Source: Cristatella mucedo (Eukaryota > Bryozoa > Phylactolaemata > Cristatellidae). From it: 48,600 bases of DNA. The stretch covers positions 1-48,600 of the forward strand of contig WPIO01000427.1 in the NCBI GenBank assembly GCA_009760855.2, written 5' to 3'. The translations under genes were made by a program, and so were the position numbers. Below the pieces are notes generated by a model. The model saw only the letters and a program-made list of their open reading frames with translations, made no database searches and was not told the origin of the DNA. Positions 1-10,872 of this stretch are shown here, piece after piece (the first letter of the stretch is position 1; each line of letters begins with the position of its first letter).

Positions 1-279
1 AAAACGCCTATTTAGGACAGCATTTAGTGGGTCCCTGTGATTCGTCCTTGATGTACTTATGTGTGCTGACACTGTGCATGCTGCCACTAACCACATTTAC
101 ATGCTGACCCTGTGCATGTCACCCCTAACCATGTTATTTATTTTGTTTGTTTTTCAAGCATGATTTTACTTACTATTCAATTGCATATCACTTTGCAGCA
201 AATGTAAAGTGCCTAGAAAGAGATTAAGTTCTCTGAGGGCGCTTTATCAAGTGCAATATTATTATTGTTATTATTATTA
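1..279 (+). mobile_element. LINE-A 3' end, truncated by window edge
   Basis: This is the non-coding 3' end of LINE-A, matching the ends of the copies at 3310-3583 and 45590-45854. It includes the conserved hairpin near 205-250 (the AGTGCC side pairs with the GGCGCT side, and AGAGA with TCTCT) and finishes in an ATT-rich tail. The coding part would lie before the window. It joins tail-to-tail with a SINE on the opposite strand. Confidence 0.85.
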
Positions 280-398
280 CCACCGCTTGCAGTGGCGATA
301 AAGGATAGCCTACCGCAGGAATCGAGCCCACGACCTCAGGAACGAGGTCATGAAAGCAACCGCCTTACCTAGTGTGCCATCACGGCTCACCTACCTGT
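280..398 (-). mobile_element. tRNA-derived SINE (SINE-1), 3'-truncated
   Basis: Read on the - strand this starts with a tRNA-like head. A possible A-box lies in GATGGCACACTAGG, and a B-box-like GGCTCGATTCC lies near 320-332. It is followed by the CGCCACTGCAAGCGGTGG segment also found at 5970-5990 and, in part, at 21070-21080. The portion after GCGGTGG in the 5.9-kb copy is missing, so the copy is truncated where it meets the LINE-A tail. The family assignment rests only on similarity between copies in this window and the polymerase III box pattern. Confidence 0.7.
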
Positions 399-636
399 AC
401 ACTTACCTCGAAAATTGTTAGCTAAGTAATAAATAGTCTTTGATTTATCTAGTCCGGCGACTTCTCTCCTTCTATGAGCACGAGCAGCCGGATACAGCCA
501 GTGTGCAGTGCGTCACGTGCTCGAACTTGGCGAACCCATTTGGCCGGTGGAGCCGTGATTTCCTGAATGGGATCGCAACAACCTAACGACGGAAACACAT
601 TAATCAAAGCCAACCTGACGACGCTTTTCAGGCTAC

Positions 637-1440
637 TGCGAAGCTAAAGCTGGCCGCAGGAAATTTAAGCAGTCGAATCTAAAGGTGAAAGCAGCCGAAG
701 CTTTTTTTTTCTCAGGCGTTGCAAAGCTAAAGCAGGTTAGGCGAAGCCCGGGGGGGGGGGGGCAGGGCGAAGCCCGAGCGAGCGAGGCTCTGCTTTCCTA
801 AAGGTAGCCGGACAAAGTATGAGCCAGTGCTGCGTAGCTATAGCGACCGAGGCGACGTTTCTTTGGGGGGAAGCGAAGTTAAACCGAGTCGGGCAATGTG
901 AATGCAGGCAGAAAAAGACAAAGCTGGCGAGTGAATGCTGTTTTCTCGGCTGAGGGAAGCTAAAGCCGGCCGGACGAATTCAAAGTGGGTCAGGGACAGC
1001 TCATGTGAGCTAAGCGACGCATTTTAGGGCCTAGCTAAGTTAAACATAGCCGGACGAAAATTATGTAAGTTAAACACGGCCGAACGAAAAACAGGCAAGC
1101 TGGGATAAGTTCGAGATTGCGCTTAGTCGCTTTTTTTCGGGCAGAGCAAAGGCAAAGCCGGCCCTGCGAAGTTCAATCTAGCGGGTCAAACAAAAGCGAA
1201 CGTGGTGACCTTTTTATGCTGGAGAAAGCTTAAGCGGATCTGGCGAAGTTTAAGAGTAGTGGGATGAAGCGGTAGCAAGTATGGCGGTGGTTTTTTCCGG
1301 CAGAGCGAAGCTGTAGAAGCGGTTGGGTTAAGTGTGTAGGTAACGGCAAATCCAATGCCAGCACCGCGATGCTCGCTCGTTCCGAGAAAGCTAATACCGA
1401 AGGTTAACTGGGCGAGTTGTGAATTTTTTCAGGTAAACAC
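637..1440. repeat. Degenerate tandem array, unclassified
   Basis: A motif close to AAGCTAAAGCCGGCCGGAC recurs about ten times (near 640, 723, 872, 954, 1033, 1066, 1148, 1222, 1305 and 1384). Many copies are preceded by a T-run and CGGGCAGAG (near 705, 940, 1132, 1208, 1290 and 1424). Spacing is loose, about 75-135 bp. No ORF of note is present. Related short pieces occur at 28735-28890 and 48370-48540, so the unit is dispersed. Bases 399-636 upstream hold nothing recognised. Confidence 0.55.
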
Positions 1441-1537
1441 AGTTTAATAAACTCGCTTGGCGCAACTTTTTCATGACAGTTACAAAAAAGCACCGTCCTG
1501 ACTCCCCACACCCACCCCGCCTTTTAAACCGAACAAA

Positions 1538-3583
1538 TCACAGATGCACAATCCGATAATTGCTGATTTCGACGATAAACCATCTCCTCAATCGCTCCCA
1601 GATTAGCTCCTTACCTGATGATCCTTGTGATGATCTAGCCGATCGCTTCTCTCGATTCTTCGTGCAGAAGATAGACAAGATCAGGGAGTCCATCCCTGCG
1701 ATGACAACATCCCCACTAGAATGCTGTTCCCCAGTTCCTGCCTGCACATAAATGTCTACATTTAAGCAGGTCACTAGTGATCTAGTCCTGAAGTTCGAAT
1801 CTCAATCAAAGAAGACAACAAGTCCTCTGGACCCTATTCCCACTGTCCTGCTCCTACGTTGCACTGACCTGCTTCTGCCATGCATAACTAACATCATTAA
1901 TATGTCATTAGCCGCAGGTCATGTCCCAGCATCTTTTAAAAAAGCTGCAGTCAGGCCACTTCTCAAGAAAGCAACACTAGACCAAGAGAACTTGAGCAAC
2001 TGTTGCCCAGTTTCCCTTCTACCATTCCTATCAAAGACACTGGAACGGGTCGGGGCGGACCAGCTGTAAACTCGTATATCGAAACCTCACACCTTGCTAG
2101 TAAGTTCCAGTCTGGCTTTAGAGCTAATCACTCCACAGAGTCAGCATTGCTTAGGGTATACGACGACCTACTTAGGAATGCAGACATGGGTAGAGTGTCT
2201 CTGTTTGTTTTGCTCGATCTTTCGGCAGCTTTTGATACCATCGATCACAAAGTACTTCTAGAGCGCCTCTCATCTCGCCTGGGCATCACTGGCACTGCTC
2301 TGCAGTGGTTCAGGTCCTATCTCAGTGGGAGACTTCAGAGTATTGTGATGAATGGACAAAGTTCATCCGAGGTACCTCTGAAATATGAGGTACCTCAGGG
2401 CTTGGTGCTAGGTTCGGTTCTTTTCACGGTTTATTCTCTCCCTCTTGCTGATGTGATTGCCAAGCACAATCTAGACTTTCACTTCTATGCGGATGACACT
2501 CAGTTGTACCTTTTATTTGATCCATCCCAGCCTTCGAGCACCTCAAATTCTCTGAACTCACTTGCTGCATGTATTGATGACATTTACACATGGACGGCAG
2601 CAAATTTTCTAAAACTAAACGATGATACATTTAACTTACCAGTCATGGGCAAACCCAGTGTGATTCAGAAATTGGAAACTCTGAAAGGCTCAAAATTGGC
2701 TCCGCCAGCATATCTCCGGTTGAATCAGCTCGAAATCTAGGTGTCATGCTCCAAAGTGACTTCTCGCTAGACGATCACGTCAGCTCCACAGTCAAGTCTG
2801 CCTACTTTCAGCTACATAACATTGCCAAAATTTGGGCTTGTTTAGATAAGGATACCGCGTCCAAGTTGGTCCGGGCATTTGTGACATCCCGTCTTGACTT
2901 CTGTAGCTCACTACTTGCTGGCCTACCGGCATATGCAATCAGGCGGATTACAGCTAGTGCAAAATTCTGCAGCTAGGCTGGTCTGTCGATAGCGTCGCAG
3001 TTGTCACATCACACCACTTCTCGCTGACCTGCACTCGTTACCAGTCAAGCAACGGATCGACTTCAAGGTCTTGTCGCTCGCTTTTAGGTCACTTCATTCT
3101 TTGGCTCCAGCCTATCTCTCAGACCTACTCCCCCACCAGGCCAAGCATCGTAGAACCCGCTTTTTGGAATCCAACAGTTTTACCAACACCTCGTACAAAC
3201 CTCAAATCCTTTAGCGACGTGCATTTAGTTCATAGGCTCCCAAAGCCTGGACCACCCTCCCGACTTGCGTCAGAACATCCCCTGACTTAACCACATTTAA
3301 AAGAACTTAAAAAAACACAGCTATTTAGGACAGCATTTAGTGGGTCCCTGTGATTCGTCCTTCATGTGCTTATGCATGCTGACACTGTGCATGCTGCCAC
3401 TAAACGCATTTTCTTGCTGAGCCTGTGCATGTCACCCCTAACCATGTTATTTGTGTTTATCAAGCATGACGTTACTCGCCATTCAATCGCGCTTCCCTTG
3501 CAGCGGATATAAAGCGCCTAGAAAGAGATTGAGTTCTCTGAGGGCGCTTTATCAAGTGCATTATTATTATTAATATTATTATT
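1538..3583 (+). mobile_element. LINE-A copy, longest in window, broken reverse transcriptase
   Basis: This is a 5'-truncated non-LTR retrotransposon of the L2/CR1 group. The frame starts in the linker before the RT (LADRFSRFFVQKIDKIR, near 1635). It continues through KAAVRPLLKK, LDLSAAFDTIDH (near 2215-2250), a VPQG block and the catalytic FYADD motif (near 2482-2497), then the C-terminal region. It is dead: there is an in-frame stop at 1749-1751, a frameshift near 2065 and another near 2690-2740. No endonuclease domain is seen. The non-coding end has the LINE-A hairpin and an ATT-rich tail, and LINE-B sequence starts immediately afterwards. Confidence 0.9.
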
Positions 3584-4517
3584 AAATGACGATAATACCG
3601 AACTGCTGCTCATAAGACACCCTAAGCATGTGGCTGGATTAAAAGGCTTTGCTTTTCCAATAGGTGATGCTGTTGTGCAACCGTCACACTTGGCTCGAAA
3701 TTTAGGTGTCGTTTTCGACAGCTGCCTCAATTTCAAAAGCTTCATTCAGAAGTCTGCCTCTACAGCTAGCCATCACGTCCGAGCCCTATCCAAGATTAGG
3801 AGCTGTCTTCCACAGTGGCTTGTAAAAAATTTAACCAGCTCTTTAGTTCTGTCTCGGCTGATTATTGTAATTCCCTTTTGGCTGGGCTGCCAAAGAAAGC
3901 TATTAGGCCACTGCACCAGACTATGAATATGGCTGCAAGGCTCGTCTTCAAGTCCCAGCAGTTTGAGCATGTGTCTCCTTTGCTAAAAGAGCTAGGATGG
4001 ATTCCAGTTGAGCAACGGATACAGAGCAAAGTTCTTACGCTGACCCACAAGGCCCGCCATGGCTTGGCTCTGTCGTACCTAGCTGAACTGCTGCATCAGT
4101 GTCAACCTGTTCGCGCCATCGGGTCCTGTGAGGACAATAAATTAGCTGTTCCATTCCTCCGCTTAAAGACAGTTAACGACAGAAGCTTTAGTTCTGCAGG
4201 TCCAAGACTGTGGAACTCGCTTCCACAATTCTTACGCAACGACATCTACTCTCCAACTGCCGACTATGGCTCATCCTTTTCAGCGGTCCTGAACTGCTAC
4301 TTCTATGCTAATCACTACCTCAACTGCTCTCCTAACTCTGCTATGCTTCCCACTTTCTCTTTGTTGCGTGAGACAAAGTCTGTTGGGTACCGAATGCGTA
4401 CCGAAAGCGGCTTAGGCTGTGAGTGCGCTATACAAAACTCTCTTGCGTATCACCCACATGGTCTTTGTGACTTTGTGGAATTACTGACGGAGATGCATTA
4501 CATTACATTACATTACA
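3584..4517 (+). mobile_element. LINE-B fragment, C-terminal half of reverse transcriptase
   Basis: A second, distinct L2/CR1-like LINE. It opens within the RT at NDDNTELLLI (near 3587), runs through HLARNLGVVFDS and, after a 1-nt frameshift near 3860, continues with YCNSLLAGLP, ARLVFKSQQFEHVSPLLKEL and RSFSSAGPRLWNSLP. The 3' end is not like LINE-A: it terminates in an (ATTAC)n repeat at about 4494-4515. Other copies are at 36815-36915, 37085-37560 and, on the - strand, 21385-21435. The abrupt start at the end of LINE-A suggests LINE-A inserted into LINE-B or marks a rearrangement. Confidence 0.85.
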
Positions 4518-5150
4518 GTTCCCCTTCGGCTAACCAGCTTTGGTTTAGTTACTAAGGTAGCCACCTGGAGAAATTTCTCGTTACTCCGGTCACCTGCGTC
4601 GGTCTTGGGGCGTGAGCCACACAAATGAACGGCCCGAACAGCAAAAGACGCGACCAGCGGCATTCTTTCAGAATAAAACCGTAACAAGCTTTGGAGCAGG
4701 ACTCTATGGGCAAGACTAAGTCCAAAATAGGATTTTCCGGAATAAATAGTGTAAACGCTCCAACTAGGAGGAAAGTCAGCGTTGGAAAGCAGGTAATTTG
4801 ATAGTGCAAACGCAGAATGTGGCAGCCTTCAGAAAACATGTGCCCGGCAAACTGGCAGCACATCCTGCTGACACACAGCTCGTTAGTGGGGCATGCAAAA
4901 ATTGAAAATATCTAAATGTTACAATTATGTTTTTTTTTATTAAAAATGGGCTATTTCTGTCAGAATATTCTGTTTCCGTCTGGGTGCTCACGCAATTTCC
5001 ATTAAGGGCATGAAATCGCAGCCACCGAGGTAGGGTTCACATTCAGTGAAGCCATTATCTACATCTCGGTGAAATTTTCTCTTATAAGTAATTGCTCGTC
5101 TGGCATCCGTCAAGATAAGCTGGTGGACCTCTGATGAGATATTTTAAAGG
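4518..5150. other. No recognised feature
   Basis: Non-coding sequence with only short chance ORFs on either strand. I see no domain, repeat or RNA gene. Confidence 0.5.
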
Positions 5151-6130
5151 CCGTCAGTGAATGCCTATGCTATTCAGCTGGCTTCCATACTTCATCTTCA
5201 TAAAAAAGAAATCAGTGTACGGTTTTCCTATGTGTGCCAGGCTCTGGGCGAAACTGAACGCTGGGCCGAGATTAATAGAGGTGCTCAATGATCTCAGACA
5301 AATACCACTCCGCCCGACCAAGAGGCACGCTGTGCATCGGCTCATTAGACTGCAGTCGGGCCCCATCGGGTGACTAAGCTCGATTTAATTGGGAAGTGCA
5401 AGGCAATGCACCTGACCCTGCCAACGATGCAGTGATCCACTTCCGGCTTGTGCGGCACACTGTGTCGGCACGTTATCCACACTGTCTCCTTCTCTTCACT
5501 ACAGCTCACGCTCCGGACGTGCATTCACGACGGCTACTCGCACTAGTAAGTCTCAGGCTCTGCCGCCTGAGTCGCCTGCTTCAAATGCAGCTGCCGTCGT
5601 CACGCCCACAATTCGTCTGTGGACGCATCGTTCATCCTTCTTCGACTCTCTCACCTCAGCAGCATGCAATTGCTCGTAACGGGTGCGTAGTAGAAGATTT
5701 ACATTGATTCCAGAGTGACTTGGAAGGATGCTGTCATAAATTTCAGTTGGTGTGTGAATGATTCGGTTTGGTAGGAGCTCTACAAGCTAGCACTTCCTGC
5801 TTTCAAACGGTGTCAGATGCTCTCAATCTGCAACCCTGGTGGCGGGTTTGATTCTGGAAGTAGGCAGTGTTTTAATGCCCACTTTCGGCTGGATAGTTAG
5901 CCGCCGAGACAGTTCGGCGGCTCGGTCCTGAGGTCGCGGGTTCGATTCCTGCGGTGGGCGATCCTTTATCGCCACTGCAAGCGGTGGTGATAGCCATCAA
6001 AGCTCTTCTGTCGCTATACAAAAAGAGGCTGTTTAAGCAGCTAGGATTATTGTTATTATAATTGAGGCTGCTTAATCGGCAAACCGCAACTACGTGCTTT
6101 TAGTGTAAACACACCTTGGTGTGAGAGAAG
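5151..6130. repeat. Dispersed repeat, copy 1 of 2
   Basis: Three blocks (about 5190-5300, 5705-5892 and 6063-6120) match, in the same order and orientation, the segment at about 38170-38640. Shared landmarks are CAGTGTAC-type sequence after CTTCATAAAA, CTGGGCC-GATTAGTAGAG, TTTGGTAGGAGCTC, CTGCTTTCAAACG, and the segment GATTGAGGCTGCTT. This copy has about 320 bp of extra sequence (about 5380-5700) and a SINE-1 at 5893-6062. The nature of the parent element is unknown; a tRNA-like B-box region near 5840-5860 suggests part of it may itself be a SINE. Confidence 0.55.
5893..6062 (+). mobile_element. SINE-1, fullest copy
   Basis: tRNA-derived SINE with a perfect polymerase III B-box GGTTCGATTCC at 5939-5949 and an A-box-like stretch around 5895-5907. 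An inverted repeat GCCGCCGAGACAGTTCGGCGGC lies just after the start. The tRNA-unrelated body (CGCCACTGCAAGCGGTGG, then TCGCTATACAAAAAGAGGC) ends in an ATT-rich tail near 6045-6062. The matching dispersed repeat at 38.5 kb lacks it, which supports it as an insertion. Confidence 0.75.
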
Positions 6131-6460
6131 CTAGTTGATTAACGATGAAAGACATGACTACAGATTGATGCACACGCGGATCCGCATAATAAGATGAACG
6201 TACACGAAGCAATGGTCGACACGGACACTCATGTTTTTCGTAGCTGCTTTTTATATTGTTTATCGCACTATTGGTCGTCGAAGACGAGATAGGACCTTTG
6301 TATTGGTACCTATTTAAAGTTTAGAGTGTGCGGTGGAAAGGCTGAGCACTAACGAACGTCGGAGGAGTGAGCTAGCCAGCACACGCTACCGAATAGGCAG
6401 CGAGAGGTAGGCTGCCTACTGCAAACGCAGCCGGTTCGATCGCTCAGTTCGGTCGAATGG
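6131..6460. other. No recognised feature
   Basis: Non-coding flank of the fold-back element. I see no gene or repeat. Confidence 0.4.
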
Positions 6461-6597
6461 GATTCGACGAATTCCGCTATCCACTGCAATCCACTCTAAT
6501 TAGGCTAGCAACGACCCCTTCTTTGATTGCATATAGCGGCGTACTCTGCGACAATTGCATTAAAAAAAATCACTTGCATTGGCACGGCCGTTCTCGT

Positions 6598-8880
6598 GCA
6601 ATGCGCTGCAATCAACTGCAGTAGCCTGGGCCAATACCACAATCCACTCCAATCAACAGAATCCATGCATAACAAATCGAAATACATTTCGCCGAGCTCC
6701 AGTTTTATTGCATATAAAAGTGCACCGTGCTGTATGCACAGCAAGTTAAAATTAAAAAAAAAATGTGCAACCTTGCACTGTGGCAATGGGCAGCAATCGC
6801 AGGAAATGACCTGGACAACTACTGCAATCCACTACATTCCACTGCAAATCATCCTCAGATCGCCTCCGAGAAGCTCTATTAACATCGCATGTAGGACTAG
6901 AGTCAGTTCAAAGTGCATTCACACAACAATTTTGATCCATTGTGCACACGCGTTCTCATGCAATGAATTGCAATCGACTGCAACGACCCGCAATCCACAT
7001 CAATTCGCCGAAATCCGGTGCAATTCGCTACACAGCGCCCATAACGCGTACACTATAAGCTCTAATTGTGATTACACGCTGCTATACTCTTCGATCATTG
7101 TGTACTCGCATAACTTCACTGTAATTGCCTCAGCCATTCTGCAGCAATGGACTTCGACTACAACTACCCGGGTCAATACATCAATGTACCGCAACCTGCC
7201 GAAAAACAACCAGAATACGTACACTTCAAGCTCCAATAGTGATTGCACGTTGCTCTAATTTTTGGTTATTGCGTATTCCCACATTTCGCTACAATCGCCA
7301 TGATTATTCGGTAGCAATGTACTGCAATTGACTGCAATATCACGGGCCAATACCTCAACTTACAGCAATCTTATGCGAAATGCTCTTAAATCGATTTCGT
7401 AATTCTTCAATTTTTAATACATATTACAAAGCACACTGGTTGAAGTCAACCATATCATTTTAAGAAATTGTGCTCGTACAATCTCAGGCAATGCATGGCA
7501 ATCTACCGCTACGGCTCGGCTCGAAGCAGCAATTCATTACAATCTGTGGCAAGTTGACACTAAATTGGCTGTGCTAAGTGCCGATTGTCATCGCATTTCG
7601 CATTTATTTGTGGTAAAAGTGAAATCGTAGGACTTTCAAGCTATTTTGCACGTTAATTGTCAACAATGCACGGCAATCGACAGCAAGGGCAGGGACCAAT
7701 ACCGAAATCCATGGCAAATCGACGAGAAATCGGCTGCAAAAAAGCTCCAATTCTCGTTCCTCGTATCATATCGCTGCGTGCGCACATACTTTCAACTCTT
7801 TCAACCAGCTCCGAACGTTCAATCTTGGGCAATGCACGGCAACAGACGGAAATGACCCGGGAAAATACGGCAATCCATTATGGTCCATCGCAAATCACTG
7901 GAAAGAGACTGTGCCAAGATCAAACATATCTTACCTGTCACAGCCCACTGTGCTGAAAGGGCAATCAAATCCTTTCAATCAATCACGCACGTACAATCTC
8001 GAGCAATGAACGGCAATCGACAGCACTGTCCTGAGCCAAAACCTCAATTCCCGGCAAATTGAAGAGAAATTGGCAGTGCGGAAGCCTCAATTGTCATTAC
8101 ATATAACACTCTGCTGCGTCCAAAGTAAAACTGTGGAATTTTCAAGATACTTTGTTTGTTAACTGTCAGCAATGCACGGCAATCAACAGCAATGGTAGTG
8201 GCCAATAGCAAAGTCCGTAGAAAATTGAAAAGATTGGCTGCAATAAATTGCAACTCTCATTCCACGTAAGAAGTACCTGTGTGCTCGCATAATTTTCGCC
8301 TATGGTGCGAGTTCAATCAACGGCAATTGCCCGGGGAAATACGCCAATCCATAAAGGACAGTTACATATGGAGCGACAGTTGCTGAGAGAAGCTCCAAAT
8401 TTTCTTGCGTATTGCACTGCAGTGCATTAAAAGTGCAGCCGCATCCTTTTATGCTATCGAGAAAGGCACAATTGAGGGCAATGCGCGGCAATCGACGGCC
8501 ATGGCCCAGTCTCGTCAGCAGCCTGGTTCAAATTTGCGGGAAATCGGCTGTTTGAATTTATAATTATCCTACCACATAACACTCACTGTGGGCTCACATG
8601 CTGTCCTTTGTCGCGTTCAACCTTGGGCAATCCATGGCAATCGACGGCAATTGCCCGAGACAAGACAATAATCTATGATTATCTGCTAAAATTATAAACA
8701 AAGCTGGTGGGAGAAGATTAAATTTTTCTTGTGTAACAGAGTGCTGTATTAAAAGTGCCATCGCATCCTATCCGCCAATCTTGAACGTAAATGTGAGGGC
8801 AATGCGCGGCAATCGACGGCAACGGCCTGGTAAACTGCGGAAATCTATAACGGTTCATTAAAAATAGACTGGACGCTGCT
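6598..8880 (+). repeat. ~172-bp degenerate satellite-like tandem array (left arm)
   Basis: A core close to CAATGCACGGCAATCGACGG followed by GGCCCGGGCCAATACC recurs at about 6598, 6785, 6959, 7137, 7314, 7488, 7664, 7830, 8003, 8171, 8314, 8479, 8627 and 8800. Most intervals are 165-187 bp, with shorter ones near 8.2-8.6 kb. Between cores, monomers share blocks resembling GCTCCAATT, CATATAA and a CGTACAATCT/GTTCAATCTTGGG stretch. Divergence is high, so the array is old. A possible single stray monomer lies at 15060-15105. Confidence 0.7.
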
Positions 8881-9125
8881 GGGTGACGCTCCCATTAAGA
8901 TTGCTCGTTGGTGTATACTCTATTTTACGCGCACCCAGGAAATTCCATTGAAAATGACAACTCTCGGTCACTGCATTGCAATGTTCAATTCGTCAATTTT
9001 CCCAGGCCGTTGCGGTCAATTGCCACGCATTGCCCTCGCATGTACGTTCAAGATTGGTGGATAGGATGTGGTTGCACTTTTAATACAGCACACTGTTACG
9101 CAAGAAGCATGCGATCGTCGCCCGC
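8707..9125. repeat. Central inverted repeat of the fold-back element
   Basis: Bases 8707-8836 and 9000-9125 are near-perfect reverse complements of each other (blocks such as GTGCTGTATTAAAAGTGC, CCAATCTTGAACGTA and GAGGGCAATGCG), with a spacer of about 160 bp. This is where the monomer orientation flips. Confidence 0.75.
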
Positions 9126-9879
9126 CAGCTTTGCTTGTAATTGTGTAGCAGACAATCATAGATTGCTGTATTGTACCGTTTCAGGCGATTGCCACCAATT
9201 TCCACAGTGCGAGGCTGCACATTAAAAAAAAAAATTTACGTGGTTGTGCAAACATCGTGGTGCACTTTAATATGCAATTAAAGCTGAAGCTCGGCAAAAT
9301 GTATTTCGATTTTATATGCGGTGGATTCCGTGGATTGAAGTGGATTGTGGTATTGGCCGGGCTACTGCACAAGAACGGCCGTGCCAATGCCAATGAAAGT
9401 GTTAACTGCAATTGTCGCAGAGTGTTCTTTCATATGCAATCAAAAAAGGAGTTTTTTGATTAGGATTTCTTTCGTTGCATGGTGGAATGCAGTGGATTTC
9501 GGTAGATTATGGTATTGGCCTGGGCCGTGGCAATCTAATTTCTGTGGACTTCGTGAGAACTCGTGAGCGGAATAACGCGAAATTTTCTGGGTACATTCTA
9601 CGTGTAGCGTAGTGTGATATTCCAAACTTTTTGGAGCTGTTCGCCGCTGATTTGTGGTAGATTTGACGGGAACTAGAATGGACTTCGGTGGATTGCGGGA
9701 CAGGCGTCCGACGTCAAAGTTCATTTGCATAGGTGTGCAGCGATATGAAATTTCGTGGACGGATCAATTCGAATGTGTAATACAATATCAGCGCAAAATC
9801 TGTGCTCGGCAAAGCTTATGTCTGGTCGTTGCTAGCCTCATTCGAGTGGATTGCGGTGGATTTCGGTAATTCGTCGAAC

Positions 9880-10337
9880 CCCCGGTCGACTCGAACGAAC
9901 GCCTGTGGGTGACAGCATAGAGGAGTGATGACTAATAAGAGGAGTGCTGCAAGGAGTGATGGCCCTCAAGGTCAAGAGCCAGTCAAGTGGCCCAGCGTGA
10001 ACGCCGAACCGAACCCAAGGCTGAGCCACTGACAATGCTGATAGATTGATTGCCTACCTTGGGTGGTGAAGAGAAATACGTTTTGCGACGTGGCACTGAG
10101 GGGTGAAGCTGTGAGGTGGCAAGCTAGAACCTACGGTAAGAAGCAGTTTAGCGTCGCTCACGCTGTGCTGTTAAGCTTTGGTGGCTAGCACTTGGTTAAC
10201 CCCTGAACAATCTTATCGATGGCTCTTTTTGGCTCACTGGTAGAATGCTGCAACTGGATGCTACGCGTTGCTCTTGAGAGATTCTCCCCTGTCACATTGG
10301 CTCATTGTGGTGCATTGCCTGGATGCTGAATAACAGG
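9880..10337. other. No recognised feature
   Basis: Non-coding; nothing recognised between the fold-back element and a LINE-A fragment. Confidence 0.4.
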
Positions 10338-10540
10338 AATGAAGCTAGAGTCAGCACTGCTTCGGGTGTACAACGACGTACTTAGGGAATGCAGACTCAG
10401 GTCTCAGTGTCTCTGCTTGCTTTGCTCCATCTTCCGGCAGCTTTTGATACCATCGATCACCATCGAGTCCTTACTGAGCGCCTCTCATCTCGCCTGTGCA
10501 TCACTGGCACTGCTCTGCAATGGTTCAGGTTCTGTCTCAT
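10338..10540 (+). mobile_element. LINE-A internal RT fragment
   Basis: Matches the RT region of LINE-A at about 2138-2335 (ESALLRVYND through the AAFDTIDH-equivalent to a CNGSG-shifted WFRSYLS equivalent) with frame breaks. It stops exactly where the LTR at 10541 begins. No continuation is found after the second LTR, so the LTR element either landed here with loss of flank or was joined by rearrangement. Confidence 0.75.
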
Positions 10541-10788
10541 CGTAGTCTGAATTATCGTCGCTTACTGCACAGAACACTAGCCGACGAGCCACACCACCAG
10601 TTTATTCAGCCTCCACACGGAGCAGGGCGAAGCACAACTCTTCTCGCCCCTCTCGCCCACCGGAGTCACCCACCGACTCCCTTGTAAAAACAAACACTAA
10701 TAGCACGTCCGGGCTGCTTACCACATCGAGTGTCACAGCCCACTCGTACAGTGATCAGGGGCAGTGTCATCAATTAAATAAAACCACA
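10541..10788 (-). repeat. Long terminal repeat (3' LTR of deleted Ty3/gypsy-type element)
   Basis: About 248 bp, closely matching 12100-12390 in direct orientation and a solo copy at 25549-25802. On the - strand it begins TGTGGTTTTA and ends GACTACG (the expected CA end is mutated). It contains a - strand AATAAA poly(A) signal (10601-10606 as TTTATT on +), about 60 bp before the LTR end, as expected for an R/U5 border. A purine-rich stretch just inside (AGATCAGGCGGGCA read on -) may be the polypurine tract. Confidence 0.7.
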
Positions 10789-10872
10789 TGCCCGCCTGAT
10801 CTGGAGATCAATTAACGACGTAGCCAGAGCGGCAAGCAGCTGTTCTTCTCCACTGCTTAGACAGCGAGAAGG

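Larger units (their letters stand above)
6461..9879. mobile_element. Large fold-back (inverted-repeat) element built of ~172-bp monomers
   Basis: The outer ends are inverted copies of each other: ATTCGACGAATT at about 6462-6473 and AATTCGTCGAAC at 9868-9879. Matching sequence continues inward (CAATCCACTC and GAGGCTAGCAACGACC-type blocks). The left arm (6461 to about 8880) carries about 13-14 head-to-tail monomers; the right arm (about 8990-9879) is shorter and in opposite orientation. Segments 6540-6800 and 9185-9440 are near-reverse-complements, roughly 80% by eye. No transposase, RT or other protein is encoded. ORFs across it are chance products of the repeat. A half-element matching the right arm lies at 35925-36470. 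It could be a non-autonomous fold-back/MITE-like transposon or rearranged satellite DNA. Confidence 0.6.

Noticed and set aside
753-765. G-run as a possible G-quadruplex
   Set aside because: A single homopolymer run without the spaced G-tracts expected; likely slippage.
4552-4991. Two overlapping - strand ORFs
   Set aside because: No domain, no splice or repeat support; length is within chance for this composition.
6527-7258. 243-codon + strand ORF
   Set aside because: It spans several diverged 172-bp monomers, has no domain, and is rich in residues expected from the repeat.
10227-10290. Possible tRNA gene (GGCTCACTGGTAGAATGC...)
   Set aside because: No B-box at the right distance and no convincing cloverleaf.
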